Positions 35,136 through 45,142 of a stretch of DNA of 64,000 bases are shown piece by piece. Numbering within the stretch: the stretch's first letter is position 1; each line of letters opens with the position of its first letter. The stretch comes from Lysinibacillus mangiferihumi (GTDB lineage: Bacteria; Bacillota; Bacilli; Bacillales_A; Planococcaceae). The position numbers and the translations under genes are program-made. The stretch is from the NCBI RefSeq assembly GCF_003049665.1, contig NZ_PYWM01000013.1:62001-126000 (forward strand), in the 5' to 3' direction. Under the pieces are notes generated by a model that did no database searches, was not told where the DNA came from, and was given only the letters and a program-made list of their open reading frames with translations.

Positions 35136-35300
35136 TCAATCCCTTCTTAAATCTTTTATAACTTCTGTCAAATGTTTAATACTTGTTTCAAGATTTTCTA
35201 TTTTCTTTTCGAATCTAATAAATAGATATATCGTTATTGAAATAGGAAATCCAAAATTGCCGATTATCGATATCCATTCTGGTGTTTCTGAGAACAGCAT
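35136..35300 (-). CDS. YvrJ-family small membrane protein
   Basis: A 54-residue protein. ATG at 35300 overlaps the TAA of the sigO-like gene (TAATG), with GGGGGG upstream. The sequence MLFSETPEWISIIGNFGFPI then SITIYLFIRFEKKIENLETS has one TM helix preceded by the GNFGFP motif and followed by a charged coiled tail. This is the pattern of the YvrJ family, whose B. subtilis member lies beside sigO-rsoA. Its function is unknown; phage-type relatives look holin-like. Translational coupling implies it is made together with the sigma factor. Confidence 0.78.
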   Translation of the reverse strand: MLFSETPEWISIIGNFGFPISITIYLFIRFEKKIENLETSIKHLTEVIKDLRRD

Positions 35301-35920
35301 TAAATTCCCCCCTTTTTATCCTTATGAGTTTCGATGTATTCACGTATATTTTTCAATGCTTTTTTATGAGTCTTTGATACCGCTTGTTGCGATATATTTA
35401 ATAGCTGTCCGATTTCTGTATCACTGAATCCTTTTATATAAACTAAATTAATAATTTGTTTTTGTTTTTCTGTTAATGAATATAAAGCATCATTCATTAA
35501 TGGACAGGTTACATGTTCATTAATTTCATCTTCTAAGACAATCTCATCAAGAATTAAATAACTTTCTTCAGCAGCTAATAAATCTAAAAATGTTTCCTCA
35601 CCTCCATCGGTATTAATTGGTGCGTTTAAAGTAGAAGTAAATCTTGACTGTATAACTTTTAATCGCTTGTCGTAATTTATTGAATTAAATTTAAGTGTTG
35701 TAGAAATATGAGAAATAAATCTGATTTTAAAATAAAAATGTTTAAATAATATATCTAATTCTTTCATATTCTCAGGAGTAGGATTTGAAATTGTTTTCAT
35801 GTACATTTCTTTATTAATTGGTATTCTGAGAAAAGAAATCACCAAATCATTATTTAATAACTCAGGATTTTCCATTTCAAATTTTTTGATTTCTTCTTCA
35901 TTCCATTCATTTTTCAGCAA
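35300..35920 (-). CDS. SigO-like sigma factor lacking region 2
   Basis: Protein of 206 residues, TTG start with AAAGGGGG about 8 nt upstream (an ATG 4 nt before the TTG is out of frame). The N-terminal about 70 residues are acidic and helical. The middle part (FKHFYFKIRFISHISTTLKF then NSINYDKR) resembles the sequence linking to region 3. The C-terminus is a clear sigma region 4: LYSLTEKQKQIINLVYIKGFSDTEIGQLLNISQQAVSKTHKKALKNIREYI. Region 2, needed for -10 melting, is absent and would be supplied by the RsoA-like protein two genes on. The plan equals B. subtilis SigO (YvrI). It is preceded by three tandem repeat units. Confidence 0.75.
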   Translation of the reverse strand: MLKNEWNEEEIKKFEMENPELLNNDLVISFLRIPINKEMYMKTISNPTPENMKELDILFKHFYFKIRFISHISTTLKFNSINYDKRLKVIQSRFTSTLNAPINTDGGEETFLDLLAAEESYLILDEIVLEDEINEHVTCPLMNDALYSLTEKQKQIINLVYIKGFSDTEIGQLLNISQQAVSKTHKKALKNIREYIETHKDKKGGI

Positions 35921-35940
35921 CCATAGAACCCCCTTTAAGG

Positions 35941-36025
35941 AAACATATGTTCTTATTTATTTAAAAAAAAGAGCATATGTTCTTGTTTATAGTTAAAAAA
36001 AAGAGCGTACATCCTTCTTTATAGA
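35941..36025. repeat. Three tandem about 30-bp units upstream of the sigO-like gene
   Basis: Units begin near 35943, 35973 and 36005 with the pattern (G/A)CATATGTTCTT(G/A)TTTA followed by runs of 8 A. The third is diverged (GCGTACATCCTTCTTTATAG). A related ATGTTC..TGTTTA site lies before the secreted-peptide gene at 34363. They lie 20-105 nt upstream of the sigma gene and could be regulator or promoter sites. Confidence 0.6.
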
Positions 36026-36083
36026 TTTTTTTGAAAATTAATCCATTTTTCCGTTCGTTATTTATTTTAACATTATATTTTTG

Positions 36084-37235
36084 TCATTTAAATGGTTGAC
36101 ATAAATTTTTAATATGCATAGCTGCAGAAGCGGATTCTTGAATTAATGATATTAAAAATTCCCGTTCATCTTCTGTCGAATTTTCTTTCAAGCATTGTGT
36201 AAAGAAGGCTTGCGACCTTCGAGCTTCACAGAAACACTTTAATAGCAATGATTGATCTAATGTGTTTTCAAATTGTTCACTAGAATCATCTTCTATACCA
36301 ACGTCAATAGATAGATTAAGAATTGAGATTGCTTCTTCGTAATCCCCAATTAGTACTCTAGTAGTGTGCTGCATTAAATACTTAAATAAGTCCGATTCTG
36401 TAGGCCTTGAGTTTGTTAAGTTTTCATACTTATTGATTAATAACGCTAAGGCACCTGTAACATGAGGTACGGCCATAGAAGTACCTGATAAATTTGTAAA
36501 ATCTCCATTTAAAAAAGTAGATTTAATAGAAACACCTGGAGCATAAATATCAACTTGTTTATTAGTATTAGAGAAATTTGCAACTCTGTTATTTTTATCT
36601 ACAGCACCCACTGCAATCACTTCCTCGTAACCAGCTGGATAAGAGTATTCAGCAGTAAAAAAATTGTCATCCCCTTCATTGCCAGATGCTACAACAACTG
36701 CTATATCACTTTTAATTGCTTGTTTTATGGCATTATGTAGACTGTCTTTAGATGTTCTTAATCCTAATGACATAGATATAATGTCTACACGTTCATTATT
36801 TAAACCTCTCCAATTAATAGCGTAATTAATTGCCTTTACCAATGAATCAACATTTCCCACCCCATTGCTTTCCAATACTTTTAAAACCAGTAAACTTACT
36901 TCGGGCGCTACCCCTACAATGCCTGTATCATTAAATGAAGCTCCTATTATTCCAGCTACATGTGTACCATGACCATCTAAATCATCAAAGATAGTAACAT
37001 CTCCATTAAATTCTTTTGTGAAATTATACCCACCAATAAGGCGATCCTTTAAGTCTATATGGTGGCTGTTACAACCCGTATCTAATATTGCAACAACTAC
37101 CCCCTTACCTTTATATCCTTGCACCCAAAAGTTTTTAGCGTTAATACTAGTGATATTATTAGTTATCTCATCATTCATCTGCTCTTCCTCTAAAAATCTA
37201 GGCACGGCTAATAATGTAATCTCATTATCCTTCAT
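36084..37235 (-). CDS. Subtilisin-like serine protease (S8), intracellular type
   Basis: Peptidase of 383 residues. The catalytic triad is intact: Asp in VVAILDTGCNSHH (near 52), His in DGHGTHVAGIIG (near 90) and Ser in NLSGTSMAVPHVTGALAL (near 255), with oxyanion Asn in VVVASGNEGD. No Sec signal or long propeptide is seen; it starts MKDNEITLLAVPRFLEEEQM, as intracellular subtilisins do (IspA-like short N-terminal extension). A C-terminal extension of about 90 acidic, helical residues with CFCEARRS and HIKNLC is unusual. It is first in the minus-strand block leading to the SigO-like operon. It could process a regulator or the phospholipase-like precursor, which is speculation. Confidence 0.88.
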   Translation of the reverse strand: MKDNEITLLAVPRFLEEEQMNDEITNNITSINAKNFWVQGYKGKGVVVAILDTGCNSHHIDLKDRLIGGYNFTKEFNGDVTIFDDLDGHGTHVAGIIGASFNDTGIVGVAPEVSLLVLKVLESNGVGNVDSLVKAINYAINWRGLNNERVDIISMSLGLRTSKDSLHNAIKQAIKSDIAVVVASGNEGDDNFFTAEYSYPAGYEEVIAVGAVDKNNRVANFSNTNKQVDIYAPGVSIKSTFLNGDFTNLSGTSMAVPHVTGALALLINKYENLTNSRPTESDLFKYLMQHTTRVLIGDYEEAISILNLSIDVGIEDDSSEQFENTLDQSLLLKCFCEARRSQAFFTQCLKENSTEDEREFLISLIQESASAAMHIKNLCQPFK

Positions 37236-37374
37236 TATCCAACACCTCCTGTTTACTTTGTAATATACATAGAATAAGGAATGTAAAATTTCACAACCTA
37301 GAAAAATTAAAATGTAAAATTAATTGTGGAAATCGTTAATTAACCTAGCATGTGAACTATAGTTTCTACATTTA

Positions 37375-37734
37375 GAAAACATAAAGAGGAACAAGGAAAA
37401 ACTCATTGAACGCTTTGGTAGCTCCTACTATGATGAAGGTTATGTATTCGGTAATTTCAAACGTCATCCTGGCTATGCTATTTTGATTAAATTAGCAGAG
37501 AGTAGAATGGCTAGATTATAAAAAAGTAAACTTAAATCTTGAAGTCACTCCCTATTCTCTTCGCAACACACATACATCTCTACTTGAAGAAGCTGGAGTA
37601 GGACTTGAAGAAATCATGGATTGCTTAGGTCACCAAGACGATGCAGTGACTAGAAGCGTGTACCTTCACGTAACCTCTGAAATGAAAAAAGAAGCCTCCC
37701 AAAAGTTCAGTGAACTTTTGAGAAGCCTCCGTTA
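37375..37734 (+). pseudogene. C-terminal remnant of a phage-type tyrosine integrase, frameshifted
   Basis: Two frames give integrase C-terminal sequence. The first runs from 37375 (KLIERFGSSYYDEGYVFGNF then GYAILIKLAESRMARL) to a stop. After a one-base shift near 37520 it continues KKVNLNLEVTPYSLRNTHTS, LGHQDDAVTRSVYLHVTSEM and KKEASQKFSELLRSLR, then stop. TPYSLRNTHTSLLEEAG and LGHQDD..VYLHVT carry the Arg-x-x-His, His and Tyr catalytic motifs. The N-terminal half is missing. It lies 80 nt from the groEL 3' end and marks an old integration. A CAAAAGTTCA palindrome inside its 3' end may serve as the groEL terminator. Confidence 0.85.
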
Positions 37735-37814
37735 AAATCCTTTTTGTTAGAAAAATGTAAGCATTTCACTTTCCTTATATTCAAACCCTTTTAAAGCAAG
37801 AGGTTGACGGCTTA

Positions 37815-39455
<1,641 letters not shown>

Positions 39456-39505
39456 TTACCCTCCTGAAATGGAATATTCGTTAAGCTTGATTCATATACT
39501 AATAA

Positions 39506-39790
39506 TTATCCAATAATTGCAAGAATATCGCTTTCGCGTAAGATTAAGTATTCATTGCCTTCATATTTAACTTCTGTACCTGCGTATTTAGAGAAAATAA
39601 TGTGGTCGTCAACTTTAACGTCAAGCTCTACACGTTGTCCGTTTTCTAAAACACGACCTGTCCCAACTGCTACTACTTTACCTTCTTGCGGTTTTTCTTT
39701 TGCAGAGTCTGGTAGTACAATCCCAAATGCAGATTTTTCTTCTACCTCGATTAGTTCGATGACAATACGATCTCCTAGTGGTCTTAACAA
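39506..39790 (-). CDS. groES: Co-chaperonin GroES
   Basis: Co-chaperonin of 94 residues starting at TTG 39790, with TAGGAGG 10 nt upstream. This gives [20 protein letters not shown], which aligns with other GroES proteins and matches the expected length; an earlier TTG overlaps the ribosome site. The mobile loop ([21 protein letters not shown]) and the conserved end ([20 protein letters not shown]) are intact. It caps GroEL rings. First gene of the groE operon, behind a sigma-A promoter and a CIRCE operator, so HrcA-regulated. Confidence 0.98.
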   Translation of the reverse strand: MLRPLGDRIVIELIEVEEKSAFGIVLPDSAKEKPQEGKVVAVGTGRVLENGQRVELDVKVDDHIIFSKYAGTEVKYEGNEYLILRESDILAIIG

Positions 39791-39833
39791 GTAAAACAAC
39801 CTCCTATTAATTTAAATATTAGTTGAAAGTTTA

Positions 39834-39860
39834 TTAGCACTCTATATCAACGAGTGCTAA
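39834..39860. promoter_or_regulatory. CIRCE operator (HrcA site) of groES-groEL
   Basis: TTAGCACTC, 9 nt, then GAGTGCTAA: an exact match to the CIRCE consensus. It lies between the promoter and the groES ribosome site. Confidence 0.98.
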
Positions 39861-39870
39861 TACATTTATT

Positions 39871-39899
39871 ATGATAATCAATCCATTCTTTTTTTGCAA
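39871..39899 (-). promoter_or_regulatory. Sigma-A promoter of groES-groEL
   Basis: On the minus strand, TTGCAA and TATCAT are separated by exactly 17 nt. They lie directly upstream of the CIRCE element, as in other Bacillus groE operons. Confidence 0.8.
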
Positions 39900-39963
39900 G
39901 CCAGAACTTCGAAAAATTTTGTTTTCTTTCCATATTCCTCTACAATAGAAAGGAAGCTTATGA

Positions 39964-40728
39964 ATGGAAAGGATTTTGACTGTGAATAATTCTCTAAAAG
40001 GCGTTCAGCATAAAAAAACTGCTCTTTACGTTTTAATCGTTTACATTATTATGCAAGTGTCAGGTAGATGGTTGCTTTTACCGTTCCATAAATTTGTGAT
40101 GAATACAACAGGCTTATCTCACGAACAAGCAGCTCCTATCACACAAGGCTGGTATATCGCACTCAGCTTTGCAATTGCATTGATTTTAAGTTTAATTTTA
40201 ACAACCCGCGATAAAACGTTTTGGGATGTCTATCAAGGTAAAAAAGAGTCTATCCCGCTTACAATTATGTGGGGCATTTTAGGTTTCTTCCTTGTATTCT
40301 TCGGTCAAATGATTGGAGCGGCTATTGAAATGGCTGTTTTTGGAATCGAAGGTGGCTCACAAAACACTGCTGATATCGTAGCGATAGCTAAAGGTGCACC
40401 CATTGCCATTTTAGCGATTGTTGTCTTTGGTCCCATTTTAGAGGAATTTGTCTTCCGTCGCGTTATTTTCGGCTCACTTGTTCAAACGACGAACTTTTGG
40501 GTGGCGGCCATTGTTAGTGCTATTTTCTTCGCACTGATTCATTTCGATTTTTCACACATCCTGTTGTATACCATTTGTGGTCTAATCTTTGCTTTCCTAT
40601 ACCACAAAACAAAACGGATATGGACATCAATTATTGCGCACATCATGCTAAATGGCTTTGTGACGCTTGTCCAATTAAACGCTGAACCGTTGCAAAAGTT
40701 TTTACAAGAACTGCAAAAAATGCAATAA
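39964..40728 (+). CDS. CPBP-family intramembrane protease, YdiL-like
   Basis: Polytopic membrane protein of 254 residues with about eight TM segments. It carries the CAAX-protease/Abi (CPBP) motifs: EEFVFRRVIFGSL (EExxxR, near 160), FFALIHF (FxxxH, near 193) and a late HIMLN. It is divergent from groES and adjacent to the tat genes, the position of ydiL in B. subtilis. Such proteins cleave prenylated or other membrane peptides, or act in bacteriocin self-immunity; the substrate here is unknown. GAAAGGA lies upstream. An out-of-frame ATG precedes the chosen one by 4 nt. Confidence 0.87.
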   Translation: MERILTVNNSLKGVQHKKTALYVLIVYIIMQVSGRWLLLPFHKFVMNTTGLSHEQAAPITQGWYIALSFAIALILSLILTTRDKTFWDVYQGKKESIPLTIMWGILGFFLVFFGQMIGAAIEMAVFGIEGGSQNTADIVAIAKGAPIAILAIVVFGPILEEFVFRRVIFGSLVQTTNFWVAAIVSAIFFALIHFDFSHILLYTICGLIFAFLYHKTKRIWTSIIAHIMLNGFVTLVQLNAEPLQKFLQELQKMQ

Positions 40729-40765
40729 AAAAAGCTGGATGTGGTCATCACATCCAGCTTTTTTT
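40727..40765. terminator. Bidirectional terminator between the CPBP gene and tatC
   Basis: A 17-bp perfect stem (AAAAAAAGCTGGATGTG / CACATCCAGCTTTTTTT) with a 5-nt loop between convergent genes. Confidence 0.93.
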
Positions 40766-40766
40766 A

Positions 40767-41588
40767 TTAGTCATTCAATTCTTCAATTTGACGTCTCTGT
40801 TCAGCTAACAGACGTTCAACTTGCTCACGTTCTGCTGCTATCCGTTCTTCCTCTAATAGCATCGCTTCAGCTTGTAAAAATTTACGATAGCCCCTGCGCG
40901 CTATAATAATACTAATCTCATAAATTACAAATAGCGGAATTGCTACAATAACGTTTGAAATAAAGTCGGGTGGTGCAAGGAATACCGCTATCACAACTAA
41001 CACGAAATATGCATATTTTCTGAACTTCACCATTAATTCAGGATTTAATATACCTAAACGTGCTAAAAATAACGTTACAACAGGTAACTGAAAAACGATT
41101 CCGAAAGGCATAACTAGGCGAAACAAAAATGAAAAATATGCGTTAATCCCTATTGTTTGTTTGATTTCTAAATCCGCAGATAAGCCCATCATAAAATGCA
41201 TGACATACGGGAACAACACAAAATAAGAAAATGAAGCACCTGCTATAAATAGAATAAACGAATAAGGAATATATTTTAAAGTAGCCTTACGTTCTGTCTC
41301 ATGTAAACCTGGTGTGATAAACAACCAAATTTGATGAAGAAGCAACGGTGAACTTAAAACGAACGCTACAAAAACCGTCACTTGTAGGTAAATGACAAGA
41401 GGATCGGTCACATTAAACGCATTCAAAGTTAGTTGCTCTGCTTCTTTACTATATTGAATATATTTAATAATTGGTTCGGCTAGATAAAAGCCCACAATAA
41501 GTGCAATAACAAAGAAAACAGCACAAATTAAGAGCCGTTTTCTAAGTTCTACTAAATGCTCTGTAACAGTTAATTCTCTTGGATTCAT
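40767..41588 (-). CDS. tatC: Twin-arginine translocase subunit TatC
   Basis: TatC of 273 residues with six TM helices, the signal-peptide receptor of the Tat pathway. The N-terminal signature LTVEHLVELRKRLL carries the conserved Glu. Further motifs are LHQIWLFITPGLHETERK and PFGIVFQLPVV. The C-terminal about 45 residues form a charged coiled coil (LLEEERIAAEREQVERLLAEQRRQIEELND), longer than in TatC of E. coli. It lies 21 nt downstream of tatA; the pair corresponds to TatAy-TatCy of B. subtilis at the same chromosomal location. Confidence 0.96.
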   Translation of the reverse strand: MNPRELTVTEHLVELRKRLLICAVFFVIALIVGFYLAEPIIKYIQYSKEAEQLTLNAFNVTDPLVIYLQVTVFVAFVLSSPLLLHQIWLFITPGLHETERKATLKYIPYSFILFIAGASFSYFVLFPYVMHFMMGLSADLEIKQTIGINAYFSFLFRLVMPFGIVFQLPVVTLFLARLGILNPELMVKFRKYAYFVLVVIAVFLAPPDFISNVIVAIPLFVIYEISIIIARRGYRKFLQAEAMLLEEERIAAEREQVERLLAEQRRQIEELND

Positions 41589-41608
41589 ATTAACTTGACA
41601 TCCTTAAC

Positions 41609-41824
41609 TTACTTAACGTTATCATTTTCTTTATGTTCAATTACTTTCTTTTTTGTATCATCATCGTCATCAGCTAGACCTTTTGTTGCATTTTTAAATT
41701 CGCGAAGTGTAGAACCCATAGCTTTACCTAGCTCTGGTAATTTCTTTGGTCCGAAAATTAAAATTGCAACCACACCGATAATAACTAGGCCAACTGGTGT
41801 AATAGCACTTAAGTGCACAACCAT
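41609..41824 (-). CDS. tatA: Twin-arginine translocase subunit TatA
   Basis: TatA of 71 residues, start ATG 41824 with GGAGGTGG about 7 nt upstream; a GTG three codons earlier overlaps the ribosome site. One N-terminal TM helix ([20 protein letters not shown]) is followed by the [14 protein letters not shown] hinge and amphipathic helix. A highly acidic and basic tail ([18 protein letters not shown]) closes the protein. It forms the oligomeric pore used by folded Tat substrates. First gene of the tatA-tatC unit, just after rex. Confidence 0.94.
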   Translation of the reverse strand: MVVHLSAITPVGLVIIGVVAILIFGPKKLPELGKAMGSTLREFKNATKGLADDDDDTKKKVIEHKENDNVK

Positions 41825-41940
41825 TACAGCCACCTCCTCTTATATATATATCATTTTAACTCAATTTTTTTCGTTTGGCGAATTTATTTAGATAGATTGA
41901 ACGCCATCAATTGTAACTGTTTACAAAATTGTGAATGCAA

Positions 41941-42576
41941 TTATTTATCGCTATTTCTTATTAAATAAATGAGCGCTTGCAATTCAACAGATAAATCTAT
42001 TGTTAATAATTTCATAGAATCGGGTACAGTAATTCGCTCTGGTGTAAAGTTTAAAATACCTTTTGCGTCCATTGCTGCTAAGCGATCTGCCATCTTCTGA
42101 GCAGAGCGTGAAGATACAGTTAAAATAGCAAGGTCTGCCCCGTATTCAGCATATTTTTCTTCTAGTAAATCGGGATGATACACAGGAATATTGCTAATCA
42201 TTTTCCCTTCCTTTGGTGCCTTCGAGTCAAATGCCACCACAATATGCGTATTATGATTTTTCTGGAAATTGTACTTTAAAAAGGCATTCCCTAAGTTCCC
42301 CACACCGATTAATGCTACTTTTGTTGTTTCATGCTGATCTAGTGTTTGACTAAAAAATGTCAATAGATGTTGTACATCGTAGCCATATCCTTTTTTCCCA
42401 AGCGCACCAAAATAAGAAAAGTCACGACGAATCGTTGCAGAGTCGATTTTCATCGCTTCGCTCAATTCCTTCGATGAAATACGTTCCATTCCTTCTTGTG
42501 CAAAGTTTTGGATAAATCGATAGTAAAGAGGAAGTCTTTTAGTTGTGGCTTGTGGAATTTTCACTTCTTGTTTCAA
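41941..42576 (-). CDS. rex: Redox-sensing repressor Rex
   Basis: Rex of 211 residues, TTG start with AAGGAGG 7 nt upstream. The N-terminal winged helix ([55 protein letters not shown]) is followed by an NADH-binding Rossmann domain ([19 protein letters not shown], then [11 protein letters not shown]). A C-terminal swapped helix closes the protein. It senses NADH/NAD+ and represses fermentation and anaerobic genes. Neighbouring tatA-tatC and ydiF match the B. subtilis order. A TTGTAA..TTACAA palindrome follows the gene at 41911 but does not fit Rex spacing. Confidence 0.97.
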   Translation of the reverse strand: MKQEVKIPQATTKRLPLYYRFIQNFAQEGMERISSKELSEAMKIDSATIRRDFSYFGALGKKGYGYDVQHLLTFFSQTLDQHETTKVALIGVGNLGNAFLKYNFQKNHNTHIVVAFDSKAPKEGKMISNIPVYHPDLLEEKYAEYGADLAILTVSSRSAQKMADRLAAMDAKGILNFTPERITVPDSMKLLTIDLSVELQALIYLIRNSDK

Positions 42577-42731
42577 ACTTTTTCCTCCTTATAAACACAT
42601 CAAATCCACCGAAGTGCATTTGAAAAATTCTTTTGAAACATGCTTATACAAATCAATTACACCGCAGTATAATTGCGCCCAGATTTTTTCCAGCTTAAGC
42701 GGTAATCTGTGACATCCACTGGTGGATTTCC

Positions 42732-42768
42732 CTTTAGTTAACGGCGTTTTTTACGCCACTAACTAAAG
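42732..42768. repeat. Strong hairpin between rex and the ABC-F gene, no T run
   Basis: Near-perfect 16-nt arms (CTTTAGTTAACGGCGT versus the complement of ACGCCACTAACTAAAG) with a short T-rich loop. Neither strand has a following U run, so it is not a typical terminator. It lies in the divergent promoter region. Confidence 0.5.
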
Positions 42769-42871
42769 AGAAATCGTTTCAATCTTACATGACAGCTTGG
42801 AATAAGTAAAGCACTGACATTGCAAGCAAATCCCTCATCATTTACACTAAGAATGAATTGAGGTGTCAAGA

Positions 42872-44815
42872 ATGATTGTATTACAAGTCAATCAACTATA
42901 TAAATCCTTTATTGCCGATGAAATTTTAAGTGGCGTAAAACTAGAAGTCCAACACCGTGACCGTGTCGCATTAGTAGGACGTAACGGTGCTGGTAAATCC
43001 ACTTTACTAAAAATCATTGCTGGTCAATTGTCATATGATGCTGGCGATATTATCATTCCAAAAGGTGTACAAGTCGGCTATTTGGAACAACATGCTGGTC
43101 TAGATTCTACGTTGTCAATTTGGGACGAAATGATGACAATTTTCGAACCGCTTCTTTCACAAGAAAAAGCATTACGTTCCCTTGAACAACAAATGGCTGA
43201 TCCGGCCGTTTACGATAACTCTGACATCTATACAAAGATAATGTCCGAATATGACCAATTACAACATGATTTTAAAGATGCAGGTGGTTATCAGTACGAG
43301 TCTGATACACGCTCCGTTCTTCATGGAATGCAATTTTACCCAGAGGATTATGAAAAACCAATTAGCTCCTTGTCAGGGGGCCAGCGAACTCGTCTAGCTC
43401 TTGCTAAGCTGCTACTAAGCAAGCCCGATTTATTAATTCTCGATGAGCCTACCAACCATTTAGATATCGAAACGCTATCTTGGTTAGAAAATTATTTAAA
43501 AGGCTATGAAGGCGCTATTTTAATTGTTTCCCATGACCGTTACTTCTTAGATCAAGTTGTTTCTATCGTCTATGAAGTATCTCGCCATCGCGTCACAAAA
43601 TATACTGGCAACTATAGTGCCTATTTAGATGAGAAAGCAAAAAACTATGAGCGCGATATGAAAATGTTTGAACGCCAGCAAGATGAGAAAGCCAAGCTTG
43701 AGGATTTTATTCAAAAAAATATTGCCCGTGCCTCAACAACCAAAATGGCACAAAGCCGACGCAAAATGCTTGAACGTACAGAATGGATGGACTCCCCTGA
43801 AGGAGATGAAAAGTCCGCTAGCTTCGGTTTTACAATTGAACGGCAAAGTGGAAATGATGTGCTTTCTATTGATGCCTTAGCTGTTGGCTACGGTGACAAG
43901 CAAATTTCTAGCGGCATAACACTACGCACTTTTCGTGAAGACCGCCTCGCATTAGTCGGACCAAACGGTGTGGGCAAATCCACATTATTAAAAACCATTG
44001 TAAAAGATTTGTCCCCACTTGCAGGGGAAATCCGCTATGGTACTAATGTGCAAATTGGCTATTACGATCAAGAACAGGCGAAACTATCTAGCAACAAGAG
44101 CGTTTTAAAGGAACTATGGGATGAATGGCCATTAATGAATGAAAAAGATATTCGCACTGTGCTTGGTCGCTTTTTATTCAGCGGCGAAGATGTCGATAAA
44201 ACGGTAAACTCTTTATCTGGTGGTGAGAAAGCTCGACTGGCATTGGCAAAGTTAATGATGCAAAAAGCGAATTTCTTAATTCTCGATGAGCCTACCAACC
44301 ATTTAGATTTGGATAGTAAAGAGGTGCTAGAAAATGCCCTGATTGATTATCCTGGAACACTCCTTTTCGTATCACATGACCGTTATTTCATTAACCGAAT
44401 TGCTACAAAAGTTGTTGAGCTATCTGGAGAAGGTTCTTTTGAGTATTTAGGTGATTATGATTATTATCTTGAGAAAAAACAGGAGCTTTACGAAATTGCT
44501 CAAATGAAAGCAGCTTCTCAGCCACAACTACAATCAACAGCATCTGAAAAGACCTCTACTTCAACAATTGATAAAGAGGCAAAAAAGCGTGAACGCCAAA
44601 TTAGAAGAACTATTGAAGAGCTAGAAGTCAACATGCAAAAGGCTACAGCAGAAATCGCTAATTTAGAAGAAGCGCTTTGTGATCCTGCCATTTTCACAGA
44701 TCATGAGAAAATTACACAACTACAAAATGAGTTAGCTTCTGTCAAAGAACAACATGAAGTCATTGAAATGGAATGGCTTGAGCTAAATGAAGAACTAGAA
44801 AATATTATTTTATAA
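42872..44815 (+). CDS. ydiF: ABC-F family ribosomal ATPase, YdiF-like
   Basis: Soluble ABC-F protein of 647 residues. The start is ATG 42872 with TTGAGG upstream; an in-frame GTG lies three codons before. Two NBDs: Walker A VGRNGAGKSTLLK and VGPNGVGKSTLLK, signatures SSLSGGQRTRLALA and NSLSGGEKARLALA, Walker B LLILDEPTNHLDIE and FLILDEPTNHLDLD. There are no TM segments. The inter-NBD linker is rich in charge, and the C-terminal about 100 residues form a coiled coil. ABC-F proteins bind the ribosomal E site to rescue stalled translation, and some give antibiotic resistance. The B. subtilis orthologue lies between the tsaD and rex genes, as here. Confidence 0.93.
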   Translation: MIVLQVNQLYKSFIADEILSGVKLEVQHRDRVALVGRNGAGKSTLLKIIAGQLSYDAGDIIIPKGVQVGYLEQHAGLDSTLSIWDEMMTIFEPLLSQEKALRSLEQQMADPAVYDNSDIYTKIMSEYDQLQHDFKDAGGYQYESDTRSVLHGMQFYPEDYEKPISSLSGGQRTRLALAKLLLSKPDLLILDEPTNHLDIETLSWLENYLKGYEGAILIVSHDRYFLDQVVSIVYEVSRHRVTKYTGNYSAYLDEKAKNYERDMKMFERQQDEKAKLEDFIQKNIARASTTKMAQSRRKMLERTEWMDSPEGDEKSASFGFTIERQSGNDVLSIDALAVGYGDKQISSGITLRTFREDRLALVGPNGVGKSTLLKTIVKDLSPLAGEIRYGTNVQIGYYDQEQAKLSSNKSVLKELWDEWPLMNEKDIRTVLGRFLFSGEDVDKTVNSLSGGEKARLALAKLMMQKANFLILDEPTNHLDLDSKEVLENALIDYPGTLLFVSHDRYFINRIATKVVELSGEGSFEYLGDYDYYLEKKQELYEIAQMKAASQPQLQSTASEKTSTSTIDKEAKKRERQIRRTIEELEVNMQKATAEIANLEEALCDPAIFTDHEKITQLQNELASVKEQHEVIEMEWLELNEELENIIL

Positions 44816-44838
44816 ATCGTAAAGTAACATTATTATTT

Positions 44839-45055
44839 TTTTAGTACTTGGCGCTAAAATAAATACCTTGCATAATATAAGCTCCTAAATCGTAAAAATC
44901 CACTTCGCTTTCCGCGGGCACACACGTAAGCCACAACCCTCGCTATCGCGCGGAATGCCTTCGTCTTACGTTCTGTGGGTTCCCGCAGGAGTCTTCGTGG
45001 ATTTCCCCTTATAATTTTCAGAATTATTTTAGTACCTGGCACCTTTAGCCATATG
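44839..45055. repeat. GC-rich palindromic intergenic repeat (copy E)
   Basis: The core at 44896-45004 has arms AAATCCAC / GTGGATTT and contains CGCTTTCCGCGGGCAC and GTTCCCGCAGGAGTC. It is the same element as copy D (10195-10309) in opposite orientation. It is flanked by similar direct repeats TTTTAGTACTTGGCGC (44840) and TTTTAGTACCTGGCACC (45037), the counterpart of the AGGCACT repeats around copy D. Confidence 0.8.
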
Positions 45056-45142
45056 CTTGTCATATGGCTTTTTTCTTTACTCGCCTTTATTTTTCATATA
45101 TATTGGTCAAGTGCTATTTTTCGACAAAAAATGCCCACAACT

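Noticed and set aside
41911-41926. TTGTAACTGTTTACAA between rex and tatA as a Rex operator
   Set aside because: Half sites and spacing differ from the Rex consensus TTGTGA-N6-TCACAA, and it lies downstream of rex rather than before it.
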